In this document: positions 1-10,404 of the stretch, in pieces
How positions within the stretch are numbered: the stretch's first letter is position 1
Layout of the letters: each line of letters begins with the position of its first letter
NCBI GenBank assembly: GCA_963576725.1
Contig: OY755240.1
Coordinates: 11,267,878 to 11,331,877 of the forward strand
Source: Azorinus chamasolen
Lineage: Eukaryota > Mollusca > Bivalvia > Cardiida > Solecurtidae
DNA length: 64,000 nt
Direction of reading: 5' to 3'
Translations under genes and position numbers: made by a program
The notes under the pieces: generated by a model
Told to the model about the DNA's origin: nothing
Database searches by the model: none
The model's input: only the letters and a program-made list of their open reading frames with translations

Positions 1-160
1 TTCACTTCAATGTTTTTAAAAATAGTATCACCTTAATATGGATATCAAGATCTGAAGCACAGATTAGAAAGTGTCAACACTTATAAGGCATGTTGAATCA
101 GAGAAAGTTTGCAAGTGGGCGTATTATGTACCGTATGCTGTACCCTTGTTATCTTTCCGA
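1..160 (+). repeat. End of a dispersed tandem-module repeat element
   Basis: The sequence is nearly identical in direct orientation to 22787-22950, the right end of the large element at 21.5-22.95 kb. Shared phrases include 'aatagtatcaccttaatatg' and 'caagtgggcgtattatgtac'. Only the end of this copy lies in the window. No coding capacity is visible. Confidence 0.8.
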
Positions 161-230
161 GCACACACATGAATCATGCGCCACTATACCATGACACTAG
201 TACAATATACGCTTTTCAATGCAATACAAG

Positions 231-300
231 GGTTGGTAGCCCAGTGGTTTTATCACAGCAATACCGATATTAGTGTCGTGTGTTTGAGTCTCATCGTAGT
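231..300 (+). repeat. tRNA-like sequence, possible SINE head
   Basis: An A-box-like stretch (tagcccagtggt) and a degenerate B-box-like stretch (gtgtttgagtctc) are spaced as in a tRNA gene. Stems are not clearly paired, so a SINE head or tRNA pseudogene is more likely than a functional tRNA. Confidence 0.35.
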
Positions 301-591
301 TGTTTTTTACATGCATGTTTTTAAGATATGAGATTTTTAAAATTCTTTTAGGCAGGTGGACGCATGCTGGCCACGAAAAAAAATTGTGAAGTTTGTACAG
401 TGGAACTTGTCTTAGACAAACTAAATTGACAGCGTATACGTGATGTAATCAAACAATTGTGTTTAAGCAAACTCTTAGGAAGCGATCTTTGTAAAAAAAT
501 GAAAACATGAAGCAAATAATGATAAAGAGAAATTTTAGAATAAAGAATATATATATTTCCGAACTAAAATCCTTAGTTTAATTAAGTTTTA

Positions 592-658
592 CCAAGGTTC
601 GAACCAAAAACTTCTATTCTAAGAGTCAACGACCCAATCCACTGGACTATTGCGACAG
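592..658 (-). repeat. tRNA-like sequence, possible SINE head or tRNA pseudogene
   Basis: Read on the minus strand it has an A-box-like 'tagtccagtgga' and a perfect B-box core 'ggttcgaacc' about 40 bases later. The anticodon region contains CTT, which would suggest Lys, but acceptor pairing is poor. It lies about 290 bases from the opposite-strand tRNA-like sequence at 231-300. Confidence 0.4.
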
Positions 659-954
659 TTTAATACTGTATAGCGTGTGTAGTATATGGTGCTAAGCACG
701 TAGCGATTTCATTTATACAGTCAACGGAAATTCACGATTTTTCATCGACAAAAGTCGGCGGAAAGTGATGAGTGCCAGGTCAAACCTTACCGATAATACC
801 ATAAGATCTAATTTTACCTGTATGTGGTTTTGCCTGCTTGACCTTTGTAAATGAACATATCCACTATCCGACTAAATTTCTGAAGAGCTGTGTACAAAGT
901 AGAAATATTGCTACAGTGGGTGCAAGGACTCGCTTATTCTTAATTCGGAAAGTA

Positions 955-1240
955 AGACATCCCTAAAAAGCAATAATAGCAGTGCGAAAAGAAAAAATGC
1001 AGATTTAATATGTTATTTCATGAGAAGGAATTAAAAGTGTAACATTACCCATGTCGCCTACCTCCCGCTTCAGACGTATTCAATTTTCGTAACGAAAAGT
1101 ATTGAAACTGATGATCCCGATGGACCAGAGTACGGGCGACGTTTTACTGCTGTTGTGAAGTACATTAAAAATTGAAAGTAGGATATCCTAGCAAAGCAAA
1201 AATAGTAATGTGAAATGAGAAAATTCTGAATTTAATACTT
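955..1240 (-). repeat. Decayed copy of the CAGACTC-hairpin repeat family
   Basis: It shares the order of motifs of the family best seen at 46396-46950: a purine-rich 'gcaaaaa..aaaagagaaaa' part, a decayed hairpin, 'cgccta', 'ttcaattttc', 'gatcccgatgg', 'gggcgacgtttta' and 'tgctgttgtgaag'. A second partial start of the same unit follows from about 1168. The hairpin stem is no longer intact here. Confidence 0.6.
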
Positions 1241-1249
1241 TTGGAGCCG

Positions 1250-1535
1250 TATCAATATATGCTGTTTACACTTTTGACCTCATCTGAAACAACCGTCTGT
1301 AGTAACTGAAATCTATGACTGTATTAATAATTTCCTTCTTTAAGACATCGATATGATATAATCATAAAAAGTAGGTGAAAGAATGCGCTCATTTAGCTAT
1401 AAAATGAAGTTGGTTTGTCAGTAACATCAACACGTTTTCCGGAAGAGCATTGGACGCAATATGTTCTATACGAAACTATTTAATACTACCTTTGTGTCAA
1501 AGCTGTTGTTCCAATTAGAGCATCCATTTACAATT
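1250..1535 (-). mobile_element. Naiad-type PLE fragment (N-terminal part of the RT region)
   Basis: On the minus strand this resembles the Naiad segment at 45.9-47.3 kb, including 'aataatttcc', 'aagacatcgatatgatataatc' and 'caatatgttct'. It corresponds to the region just before and after the linker between endonuclease and reverse transcriptase. It is short and heavily mutated. Confidence 0.55.
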
Positions 1536-1564
1536 GTTTGCCTGAAACTAATAGTTTAATATGT

Positions 1565-1925
1565 AAAAATACAAGGATGCGTCATGCAGGAAACACCGCA
1601 TACAGAACACACAGCCGCCAGAACAGCACCACAGCAAGAAAACAAAGCACACGTATATATCTATCAAAACACAAAGAGACACGCAAAGACAAAACAAACA
1701 AAAGGGTAAGATGGACGTACCGCCATGGAACGGTCAGTGACAATAGTCACTGGAGGTTAAACTGGTTTAGGGGCGCCGAACCTCACTCATTGTCAACATG
1801 CTCTCAAAGTAAAACATGGAATATTAATCGAAACTGAGAAATATAGGTAAAAGGTTTTATACTATATAAAGTCACAGTAACAGCAGGATTTCAGTCGCAT
1901 CCATTACATTTGGAAGATCAAAGAA
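1565..1925 (-). mobile_element. Naiad 3' end, type B UTR fragment
   Basis: It begins with the type B tip (here 'atgcgtcatgcaggaaacac'), then 'gggtaagatgga', 'taccgccatggaacggtcag' and the UTR phrase 'actggaggttaaactgg'. From about 1742 onward it is part of a block duplicated at 2383-2565. Short open frames across it are UTR read-through. Confidence 0.75.
1742..1925. repeat. Direct duplication, copy 1 of 2
   Basis: The run from 'tagtcactggaggttaaac' through 'tcgcatccattacatttgga' recurs at 2383-2565 with few changes. The block starts inside a Naiad 3'-UTR fragment and extends into unrelated sequence, so it is a local duplication and not just two family members. Confidence 0.8.
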
Positions 1926-1964
1926 TTTATTTAATATTAGAGAGGTTTCGATTTCTTACTTTAA

Positions 1965-2015
1965 CGTGTATGTATACGTGTGTCTACACGTACACGTATA
2001 CGTTCCTGAATTTTC
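1965..2015. repeat. Alternating purine-pyrimidine palindromic tract
   Basis: The tract 'gtatacgtgtgtctacacg' followed by 'tacacgtatacg' is self-complementary in several registers and could form cruciform or Z-type structure. No gene is attached to it. Confidence 0.45.
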
Positions 2016-2184
2016 AAAATCATGTTTCGAAATCAGATAACGTGTACCCGTGCGGGTAATCTGTCACGATACGACTTCGTGCGGGGCCATGCCATTTTCT
2101 TTAAAATAAAAGAGATAAGGCAGAACTAGAAATTGCATAAAGTAGGAAAATTAGGCCACAAAGACGAACATAGACATAAAATCA

Positions 2185-2380
2185 ATATACAGACAGACAG
2201 AGTGACAGGCATGCAGGGAGACAAATAGACAGACTGATCGACAGACATTTCGATATACAGGCAGATAGATAGGTTGATAAACATACAGATAATTAGACAT
2301 ATCGATGGACAGATTGATAGGCAGACATGTAGAAAGATAGATAGATATACAAACAGATACAGATATACAAACAGATATAT
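2185..2380 (+). repeat. Degenerate GACA/GATA tetranucleotide tract
   Basis: The stretch consists mostly of 'gacagaca', 'agatagat', 'gacaga' and 'gatacaaacagat' units, an eroded tetranucleotide microsatellite. The second copy of the 1742-1925 block begins at its right edge. Confidence 0.8.
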
Positions 2381-2382
2381 AT

Positions 2383-2565
2383 AGTCACTGGAGGTTAAAC
2401 TGGTTTAGGTGCGCCGAACCTCACTCATTGTCAACATGCTCTCAAAGTCAAACATGGAATATAAATCGAACGTGAGAAATATAGGTAAAAGGTTTCATAT
2501 TATACAATGTCACAGTAGCAGCAGGATTTCAGTCGCATCCATTACATTTGGAAAATCAAAGGATT
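2383..2565. repeat. Direct duplication, copy 2 of 2
   Basis: Second copy of the block at 1742-1925. It joins a GACA/GATA tract on its left and a CAGACTC-hairpin repeat on its right. Confidence 0.8.
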
Positions 2566-2569
2566 GCTT

Positions 2570-2790
2570 GCGCGGCGGTCGTAAAAAGTCACCTAGTACT
2601 TCATTCTCACGATTCATTCTGGTCATTTCAGTGCCTAATTTCTTGAAAATGAATACCGCTTAAGCCGGTGCTGGGGGACATGAGCAGTATTGCATTTTTA
2701 ATTACTGCTCGTGAACAGACTCAATAAAACCGAGTCTGCATTTGTCTCTTTTCGCATTGCTGTTTTTGCCATTCGAATGATCTGATCTTA
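2570..2790 (+). repeat. CAGACTC-hairpin repeat, + orientation
   Basis: It has the family order 'cggtcgtaaaaagtc', 'acttcattctca', 'gaataccgcttaagccggtg', then an intact stem CAGACTC / GAGTCTG with 'aataaaacc' between the arms at about 2714-2736, then 'tctcttttcgcattgc'. No coding potential is seen. The following 740 bases to 3530 hold no recognised feature. Confidence 0.8.
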
Positions 2791-3529
2791 TCAGGATTTA
2801 TTTGTTATATTTTGCTAATATTGAGTAGTGCTACAGCAGTAGATTGGCACATTTACAGGCGGTTGATTCGGATGATTGATTGTGTTATTCTTTTTGTATG
2901 TAAGTCGTGCGTTTATGGATGTCAGACCTGTCATATTGAGGTGTTGAATGTGCTATTAATGAAGGCGAAATATTCTTGATCGGCAAATGTAGGATCTTTA
3001 GACAACCGTCGACTTTGTTAAATTGAGCCACAGTCTAGGCCGGCGCTGCATCCCTTGTGCGTACTTCTAATGCATATTTTGCATATCATGTTAAAGGCTT
3101 GACAAGTCAAATGTACGTCAAAGTCCTACCAGTTTGAAAATTCAGGGTTAATATGACGTATTAATTTCAATCGTGCAATGAACGAAATACTAAATAATGT
3201 CAAACTCTTTTGCAGTGTTTCAAAATCAGAAATTCAGAAATCACGTTCTCTAATCACCGTTATTACCCTCAGCATTCGGACATCCTCTCGGTCAGTATAC
3301 CGGTATGGTTATATTACACTGATTAAGTATCAAAACCCTGATAAAACACCTGCTTATTCAAAGGCGTGTTGATTAGTTTTGTACTAAGAGACCAATACTC
3401 CAGTCCTTTGGATGCGGGGCACGTATGTACCGTCATTTACAACATAATGTTGACCCAGAACAAGCTATGACCTGTTGTTCATTCAAACGCATGTAGCAAA
3501 TATAAGGCGTTCATAATGAGTAGATATGT

Positions 3530-3755
3530 CCTTAAAAGCAAAAGCAAAAGTATGTTTGCAAAACGGAGACTATTGCAGACTCAGTTTTATTCAGTCAGTT
3601 CATGAGTATCAATTAAAAGTGCAACACGTCCCCTAGTACCTTCTTAAGCAGTATTCATCTTTTAATCATTTTTAACATCAAAACTAATTATCCCAAAGGA
3701 CCAAAAATATAACAACACTGAGAATGAAGTACGGGGCGAATTTTACGACTCTATA
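3530..3755 (-). repeat. CAGACTC-hairpin repeat, - orientation, decayed
   Basis: It shows 'gcaaaagcaaaagta', 'ttgcagactcagttttattcagtcag' in pieces, 'cttcttaagcagtattca', 'aactgagaatgaagtacggggcg' variants and 'ttttacgactc'. The hairpin arms carry mutations. Confidence 0.65.
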
Positions 3756-3957
3756 ATTAAACACAGAAAGGGTGTTCAAGTTTGAACTTTCCGCTTTTAG
3801 AGGGTATGTGTAACTCATTAAAACATTGTTAAATTGTAAAATGAATCGAAACAGTGTTTGAATTGTCATACCTGAAACAGTAGATGTAATTTTAGATGAA
3901 ATCGGTTTTGTGGCGAAATGGTTAAACGGCAAGGAAAAATGCGTACCTGGACCACAT

Positions 3958-4065
3958 GGTGTCATTTTTAATTACTACTGATGAGCATACTAAATAAAAC
4001 CGAGTCTGTATTTTTCTCTTTATGCATTGCTGCTCTTGCTTTCGACAGATCTCCTACTTTGAGAA
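3958..4065 (+). repeat. Partial CAGACTC-hairpin repeat, + orientation
   Basis: Contains 'taattactactgatgagcat', 'aataaaaccgagtctg' and 'ttctctttatgcattgctg'. The left arm of the hairpin is damaged. Nothing recognised lies from here to 4285. Confidence 0.6.
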
Positions 4066-4286
4066 TTTATTAGCATTTCCAGAAATAGTAGCGTCGATAA
4101 AAATGGCCTAAGCAATTAGAGCTGAACCTGATCAGACAACTTCTATGCAAATAAAAGGTATGAAATGACGTGTACATAAAGGATATGGTTAAACATACAC
4201 TATTGATATTGGTAACTGAGTATCAGACTTGAACACATAAATAAACTGTGTGGACACTGTTCAGTCATATGATCTATTTCCTAAAT

Positions 4287-4575
4287 GGAAAAGTAGTAAA
4301 GTCAAGCAGGCAAAGCCACATACAAGATGCAACCACCACCAAAACACCGATAGACAGCATGACACACATACACACACACAACCACACACCCAAACGCACA
4401 ATCACACTCGAGATGAACACAGAAAACACCAAAAGACACACAAGAACCAGAGACAAACATTCCACACATGAACAAAATCACAAGCACAAAGACGCAAGGC
4501 AAACAAAAGGAAGGGTGACAAGGAGAGTACCGCCTTGGCACGGTCAGTAGCAAAAACACCACTGGGGGTTTAATT
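4287..4575 (-). mobile_element. Naiad 3' end, type A UTR fragment
   Basis: It starts with 'gtagtaaagtcaagcaggca', the reverse complement of the type A tip at 41380-41400, continues through a CA-rich tract and ends at 'ggggtttaattgg'. A second type A tip abuts it directly. Open frames on both strands are low-complexity read-through. Confidence 0.85.
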
Positions 4576-4945
4576 GGAAACGTAGTAAAGTCAAGCAGGC
4601 AAAGCCACATGCAAGACGCAAACACCACCAAAACACCGATAGACAGCATGACACACACACACACACACACACAACCACACACCCAAACGCACACTCACAC
4701 GAAATGAACACAGAAAACACCAAAAGACACACAAGAACCAGGGACTAACGTTCCACACATGAACAAATCACAAGCACAAAGACGCAAGGCAAACAAAAGG
4801 AAGGGTGACAAAGAAAGTACCGCCTTGGCACGGTCAGTAGCAAAATCACCACTGGGGGTTTAAACCGGTTTACGGACGTCCTAACCTCACACTTCTCTCA
4901 AAGTCACCCTAGCTTTACAAATAGTGTAAATAAAGGTATCCCCGC
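4576..4945 (-). mobile_element. Naiad 3' end, type A UTR, second tandem copy
   Basis: A second copy of the same UTR abuts the first head-to-tail and extends further into the UTR ('aaccggtttacggacgtcct', 'ctcaaagtcaccctagc'). The direct junction of two 5'-truncated units in the same direction matches the tandem habit of PLE insertions. No recognised feature lies between here and the MITE at 5281. Confidence 0.85.
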
Positions 4946-5280
4946 TAAAGCATAGAATTGTCCAGAAAAAAATATGATACCGACCTTATGTAAGGGTACT
5001 TAAAGGATAGGATACTATATCCTTCAGGAAGGAATGCTTTAACGACACTCTCAATGAGATCAGGCCTTCCACACGCAGAATGGTTTTTGTCACAGTGGTG
5101 AGTGCATATACCATAGAAACAGCTTTGTCCGCCTACAATACATGCCATACAACAGTACATACATTTCACAGACCTAATTAGTCCATATGTAAGCATTATC
5201 CCATTTATTTCCGTATTATGTAAAGAAACCCGTCGGGAACCCATCCATTTTTATATCAAACGGACACAGCAAATAATATA

Positions 5281-5485
5281 CAGTAGAACCCCGCTAATGC
5301 GACCAGTTAATGAATAAAAATTGTTGTCTTTAAAAGCAGGTGGTTGCTTAATGCAGGACAAAAGTAATGCAGAAAGCTCCTCGAGGAGCTTTCTGCATTA
5401 CTTTTGTCCTGCATTAAGCTACCACCTGCATATAGCACCCAGAATTATACCTCTTTTAGGTGGTCGCATTAGCGGGGTTTTACTG
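5281..5485. mobile_element. Palindromic MITE with TA target duplication (Tc1/mariner-pogo type ends)
   Basis: The ends read 'cagtagaaccccgctaatgc' and the complement '..gcattagcggggttttactg', flanked by TA at 5279-5280 and 5486-5487. The interior is a long palindrome centred on 'ctcctcgaggag' near 5380, with arms containing 'ttaatgcaggacaaaagtaa'. There is no coding capacity. The TIR and TA duplication resemble nonautonomous pogo/Tigger-like elements, which is an inference from end sequence. A decayed relative lies at 58960-59100. Confidence 0.85.
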
Positions 5486-5487
5486 TA

Positions 5488-7126
5488 TTTGGAGGTATGA
5501 GCCATTGAGGAAGATAGGTTCAGCAAACAGTGAACGTCCTACATACAATTACTTTGACTGCATTGACATCAGCATCACCATGGCACATATGTAATGTTTC
5601 CGTCAAACAAGCGCTTTGTATTGTTTTTGATATACAAACAGAGTAGACCAAAATCAAGCGGTTTTTATTACTGTTCCTTACATGTATATTCAGAGTATAG
5701 GGTTAAGGTATCATAACAATATTTATATAAGCATGGTAATGAAATGGTCAGCTATTCTACGTAGTTTCGTAACTCTAGGTCAAGTAATGAATGTATCTGA
5801 CGAAAATGCATTCTGATGGACCGATGGACTAACGGATAAACGAGCTAGTGTCCATCTAAATGATACCGGAGCAGGCATGGAATTGTCCAATCAAACTTAA
5901 CTTATTCAACATTCATGAAATAGGTAATTGTTGGTAGACTGGTGGTCAGTAAAATATTCCTATCGACTAAACATTAGAGAAGTTAATTTTAATATATATA
6001 AAAGGTCGTAATAATGAAACTATTCATATGAAATGTATACTACCATCAATGCATCAATTAGATTTAAGTTATTATACTCTACCGGAGTTGACATAGAAGG
6101 TCCTAGAGAGTTCTTGGTCAACAAATGGTCGTAATTCAGCTGTGATATTCACCCAACGACCTGATACAGGTGGCACCATATAAAAGCCAAGAGTCCTATG
6201 CACGAAAATATCAGATAATCAGATAACCTGTCATGTTACAATAATGCAAACATTCATAAAATGATTCTTAAAAAGTTTAATGCTCTAAACGAATTCTCAA
6301 ATGTATTTCAAACGTCCAACATGACGAACGTAGCGTGAATATTCAGGGGGTTAAGACAAAGAGCAAATTAATCTGAATTTACACTATTAGCAGAGGACAA
6401 ATATAATTCGTTTCCTGAACGGAAAATGTTAAACATGCAAATGGACTATATATACTCTTTTGTTAGTCAAATAACGCAAAGTTAAGAAAAAGAAACATTA
6501 TTTCGACCTAGTATACGTGTCACGTAAACCTTGGGCTAATTAATTAATGACCGATCGTGAAAATCAATGGTGGATTAGCATGTAGAGTATAACATGTTTT
6601 AAATGACCATTGATGACCATTAAAATCTATTTAATTCAGGATCTTAAGACACGTGATAGCTTAGTGTTGTTATCTGGGAGATTCTGCATTACTATTGCCT
6701 ACATAAAAACCAGCTGTAAGACTTGTATTCAATTCGTATATGGTATTTTAACCCTTTACTTAATAGAAACGCCTTACCATATTTTTGTAAACAAAGTAGG
6801 TAGACTCAGATCTGACGGCTCAAGTTTGCTTATGAAATTATATAGTTCTGATTCAACAGCTTCTGTCATGGTTAAAACATACTTTGTTCATTATGTACTT
6901 TAAATGTAGTTATTAACATCCATTCATGCATAATTTCTCACATGAATAGTTATAACCGAATAGTTTAAAAATGTTTTTACCATGTGAGTTTGTTAAGTGA
7001 TTAACAATGACTAACTTGTCAATGTGATAACCGGCGATCTCAGCATAATGACGTTCATAATCTAATCCATGATGGCAGTCTTGTAAAACCTCATCCCGTC
7101 GCATTCTACAAGAACAATTCACGAAT
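5488..7126. other. No recognised feature
   Basis: AT-rich sequence with only short open frames that lack recognisable domains. No repeat shared with the rest of the window was noticed here. Confidence 0.5.
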
Positions 7127-7555
7127 TAGCCATGCAGGAAACACTACATACTAAACACACCGTTACCCAAACAGTAATATGATAAAGGCTATAGCAAATG
7201 TAGATGTCTATCAAAAGATAAAGATACGCACAAAAATTCTGAAAGTAGGTGATCCTTCGAAAGCAAAAGCAGCAATGTGAAAAGAGAATATTGCAGACTC
7301 GGTTTTATTGAGTCGGTTCATTATTACAAATATATCGTGCAACACCACTCACGCCCCTAACACCGGCTTAAGCGATAGTCAATGTTCAAAATTAATCACA
7401 CCGAAACGAATGACCCCGAAGGACCAGAAACTAAAACAACACTGAGAATGAAGTATGGTGCATCTTTTTACGACCGCCACACATGCACTGGGGAGTTTAA
7501 ATCGGTTTGGGGCACCCAACCTCACACTAATTCCATCCCTACCCTTACAGACAAC
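7127..7555 (-). mobile_element. Naiad 3' end, type B UTR, split by a hairpin repeat
   Basis: The part at 7127-7233 ('agccatgcaggaaacac', 'aaagatacgcacaaa') and the part at 7488-7555 ('gggcacccaacctcacac', 'ttccatccctaccctta') are consecutive pieces of a type B UTR. The hairpin repeat at 7236-7487 sits between them. Confidence 0.7.
7236..7487 (-). repeat. CAGACTC-hairpin repeat inserted in a Naiad UTR
   Basis: It contains 'gatccttcgaaagcaaaagc', 'ttgcagactcggttttattg', 'caccggcttaagcgatag' and 'tgagaatgaagtatggtgc'. It interrupts a type B Naiad UTR, which shows that the unit can move or be copied. Confidence 0.75.
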
Positions 7556-7559
7556 CAAA

Positions 7560-8150
7560 ATAAGCTTCTGGGGGACTTAAACCTGGTTTACGGGTACCCA
7601 ACCTCGTCCTTATCCCACTTTCACAAAAGTCAAAATGTAAATAAAATTCCCCCTCCAGACAACCAAGTCCATTTGTTGTAATATTCCATTGTTTCGTCAG
7701 GAAAGAAAACCTTTTCAGCATTACATACTAGAAATGATGTTTTTGTTCTAGCATATATCATCTTGGTTAAAATAGTAATGAAAACGAAGTAAAAGTACAA
7801 AAATGAGTCATGCAGGAAACACCACATACAGAACAAACACTCGCCCGAACAGCAACACAAGGAAACAGCAAATGTACATAAGTAGAAAAAACAACAAGAG
7901 ACGCACAAAGACAAAACAAACATACAATAGGAGGAAGATGGAAGTACCGCCTTGGAACGGTCAGTGACAAAAGTCACTGGGGGGTTAAACCGGTTTATGG
8001 GCGCCCAACCTCACACTTATTCCATCCCCATCCTAAAAGACAAACAGTGTAAATAAACGTATCCCCTCTCCGACTAATCTACAACAACCGCGACAGCAAA
8101 TACAGTGGTAAAGTGCATGTATAACGAAAAAAACATTTAAGTGAACATAC
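7560..8150 (-). mobile_element. Naiad fragments: UTR piece, RT piece and type B 3' end
   Basis: A short UTR piece (7560-7655) is followed by a minus-strand RT piece (about 7660-7790; it reads in part 'FLVCNAEKVFF' and 'YYNKWTWL', like the older RT copies) and then a type B tip and UTR (7795-8150). The open frame at 7630-7977 joins the last two by chance. Confidence 0.7.
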
Positions 8151-9373
8151 TGTATTCACAGGAAAAAGGAAAAAACAACACAAAACGACATCACGACCAA
8201 AACATCGATAGAAAGAAGTAACAGACATACACAGGCCCCCCCTCCTCACCACAAACCACACACACACATACACACACATATACACAACAACAACATACAC
8301 GTGCGCGTGAGAACACACACACACACACACAAACATACACACGAGATGTATATTTTAAACATAATAAAACGCACAGGTACAAATACACAAAAACACTAAA
8401 CACACCTTAAAACAAGTGTGACAAAGAGATTACCGCATTTAAACGGTCATTGGCAAAACTACCACTGGGAGTTAAACCGGTTCACGAATGTCCTAACCTC
8501 ACACTTATCTCAAAGTCAACCTAGCTTAACAGTATCAATAAAGATATCCCAGACAGACGTCCTCACAACATATAAAACGGTAAACACAGGCCAATATGTA
8601 TAACAGCATGACAGCAACTGTGAAACTCCGTCAAATATATCCTCAAAGACTTTGCTGAAGTCAGAACAACTGAAATGGAAGCCGTTAGGGCACGACATGG
8701 AATAGGCAATTTATGAGTCTGGTATGTTTATCCCGTTTCTTGGTTTAAGAGTATTCGACCATAGCGTACTACCGTCGTCCTGTCATCCTACCAGCAAAGA
8801 AAGAAGCATAGCTACTGACTGTAAAGAAGTCAATAACCAAACATACAGTGCGTTGCAATAGAATGGGGTCATAACCTTTCTTCCTGAAAGTTTATATGGA
8901 TTTAATAAACAAATCATGAAAAATGAGTATGACCCCGAACTTTCCAAATGTTGTAGGTAACATCACCATATACTTGAGGATGAGAATTTGTTGCAGTTAT
9001 GTCCGTATATTGCAATTATATTAATTAATGAGAGGTAAAATTTGATCATAAAATTCAGAAAAACCTTTCCGAATTTTATTATATATGTAACCATGCTTAA
9101 GAAGTTTATCAGTTGTAATCAAATTGCGATTTCTTTAATCTTCTAGCAACGAACATGCGCTGGTTAGGGCAAAGCAAATGATTTAAGAAATGTAAACCCC
9201 AACTTTTTTTATGATGCAGAACGGGGCACATCTCAATCTAGAAAAGGACTATAAGCAATTTTGAAATTACAATAATTATGTCCTTTTATTGTATAGTTTG
9301 GACAAAAAATTATCATTTGTGATGGAAAGGTTCAAATCTAAAAGGGAAGTCATAGAGTCGGATATATTCGCTT

Positions 9374-9655
9374 GGTTGTTTGCCATTGACCGTTCCAAGG
9401 CGATACTGTCTTTGTTTCCATTACTTTTGTTTGCATTGTGTCTTTATCTTCCTCCTATTGTATGTTTGTTTTGTCTTTGTGCGTCTCTTGTTGTTTTTAT
9501 ATTTATGTACATTTGCTGTTTCCTTGTGTTGCTGTTCGGGCGACTGTTTGTTCTGTATGTGGCGTTTCCTGCATGAATCATTTCTGTACTTTTGTACTTG
9601 TGCTTTTTTCATGTTTAGAATGTTTATCTCTAGAACTTGTGTTGAGTAGTGTTGC
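9374..9655 (+). mobile_element. Naiad 3' end, type B UTR, nested
   Basis: It runs from 'ttgccattgaccgttccaag' to the tip 'gcatgaatcatttctgtact' and lies inside the decayed minus-strand Naiad. The bases after about 9605 are unassigned. Confidence 0.75.
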
Positions 9656-9659
9656 ACGT

Positions 9660-9778
9660 GAGTAGAACGTTGCACTTTTAATAACTACACATGAACAGAC
9701 TCAATAAAATCGAGTCTGCAATTTTCTCTTTTGGCATTTATACTTTTGCTTTAGAAGGATCACCCATTTTCATAATAT
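9660..9778 (+). repeat. Partial CAGACTC-hairpin repeat
   Basis: It holds 'gttgcacttttaataactac', the stem CAGACTC..(a)TCGAGTCTG and 'ttttgctttagaaggatcac'. It sits between two Naiad 3' ends. Confidence 0.7.
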
Positions 9779-9945
9779 GTGTGTGTTTGTTAAAGTTTTT
9801 CTGTGTTCATCTCGTATATGTGTGTCTGTTTGGGTGTGTAGTTGTGTGTGTGACATGCTATCTATCGATGTTTTACTTGAGGTTGCGTCTTGTATGTGGC
9901 TTTGCCCGACCTGCTTTACTTTACTACTTTTTCAATTGTAATAGT
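9779..9945 (+). mobile_element. Naiad 3' tip, type A
   Basis: TG-rich tract followed by 'gcgtcttgtatgtggctttg' and 'gctttactttactactttttc', the type A terminus. Confidence 0.7.
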
Positions 9946-10404
9946 TATTTTGGGTAGATAGACGAAACTGTAGATTAAAAAAGGAGTATCCAAATTCAAA
10001 ATATCGTCTAAATTCCTAACTTTCCTAAAATCATTAACAATATCAGCTTATGTATCAGGTTTTTAGGTAAGCATAAAATAACAAATTTGCAACAATAGGG
10101 ACACAATTTGGTATACTGACATTATATGGTATCACTTTAGTGCACAAATATGCTATAAAACAAAAGTGAGAGATCTTCAAACATCATTGCAAGTCTATAT
10201 TGTGTAATTGTGTAATATTCTTCTGAATTCGAAAAGAATGAACGTTGAACATTACAAGCAAGTAACTTTATTTTTCTCTTTAAATTTCTATCAATTTAAT
10301 CAGCTTATACTTTATCATATGGTGAGGTAGAGTAGTATAGAGTGTAGAGAAATCATAAGAGTTCAATAATGAAATGTAGTGTTTATTTTCTTTGATAGTA
10401 GTAA

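Larger units (their letters stand above)
8150..10375 (-). mobile_element. Decayed Naiad PLE, minus strand, with nested insertions
   Basis: From right to left on the minus strand the RT part (10375-10185), motif region (10125-9950), RT C-terminal part (9373-8800) and a CA-rich type A UTR (8700-8150) are in order. It is interrupted at about 9374-9949 by a type B end, a hairpin repeat and a type A end, all in the + direction. RT phrases such as 'aatattcttctgaattcgaa' and 'gtcatgattaa' variants match the young copy. Frameshifts and stops are frequent, so it is inactive. Confidence 0.7.

Noticed and set aside
1101..1150. CTGATGA in the hairpin repeat as a hammerhead ribozyme core
   Set aside because: The required GAAA after stem II and a matching cleavage triplet are absent, and other copies do not keep CTGATGA. 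Naiads are also reported to lack hammerheads.
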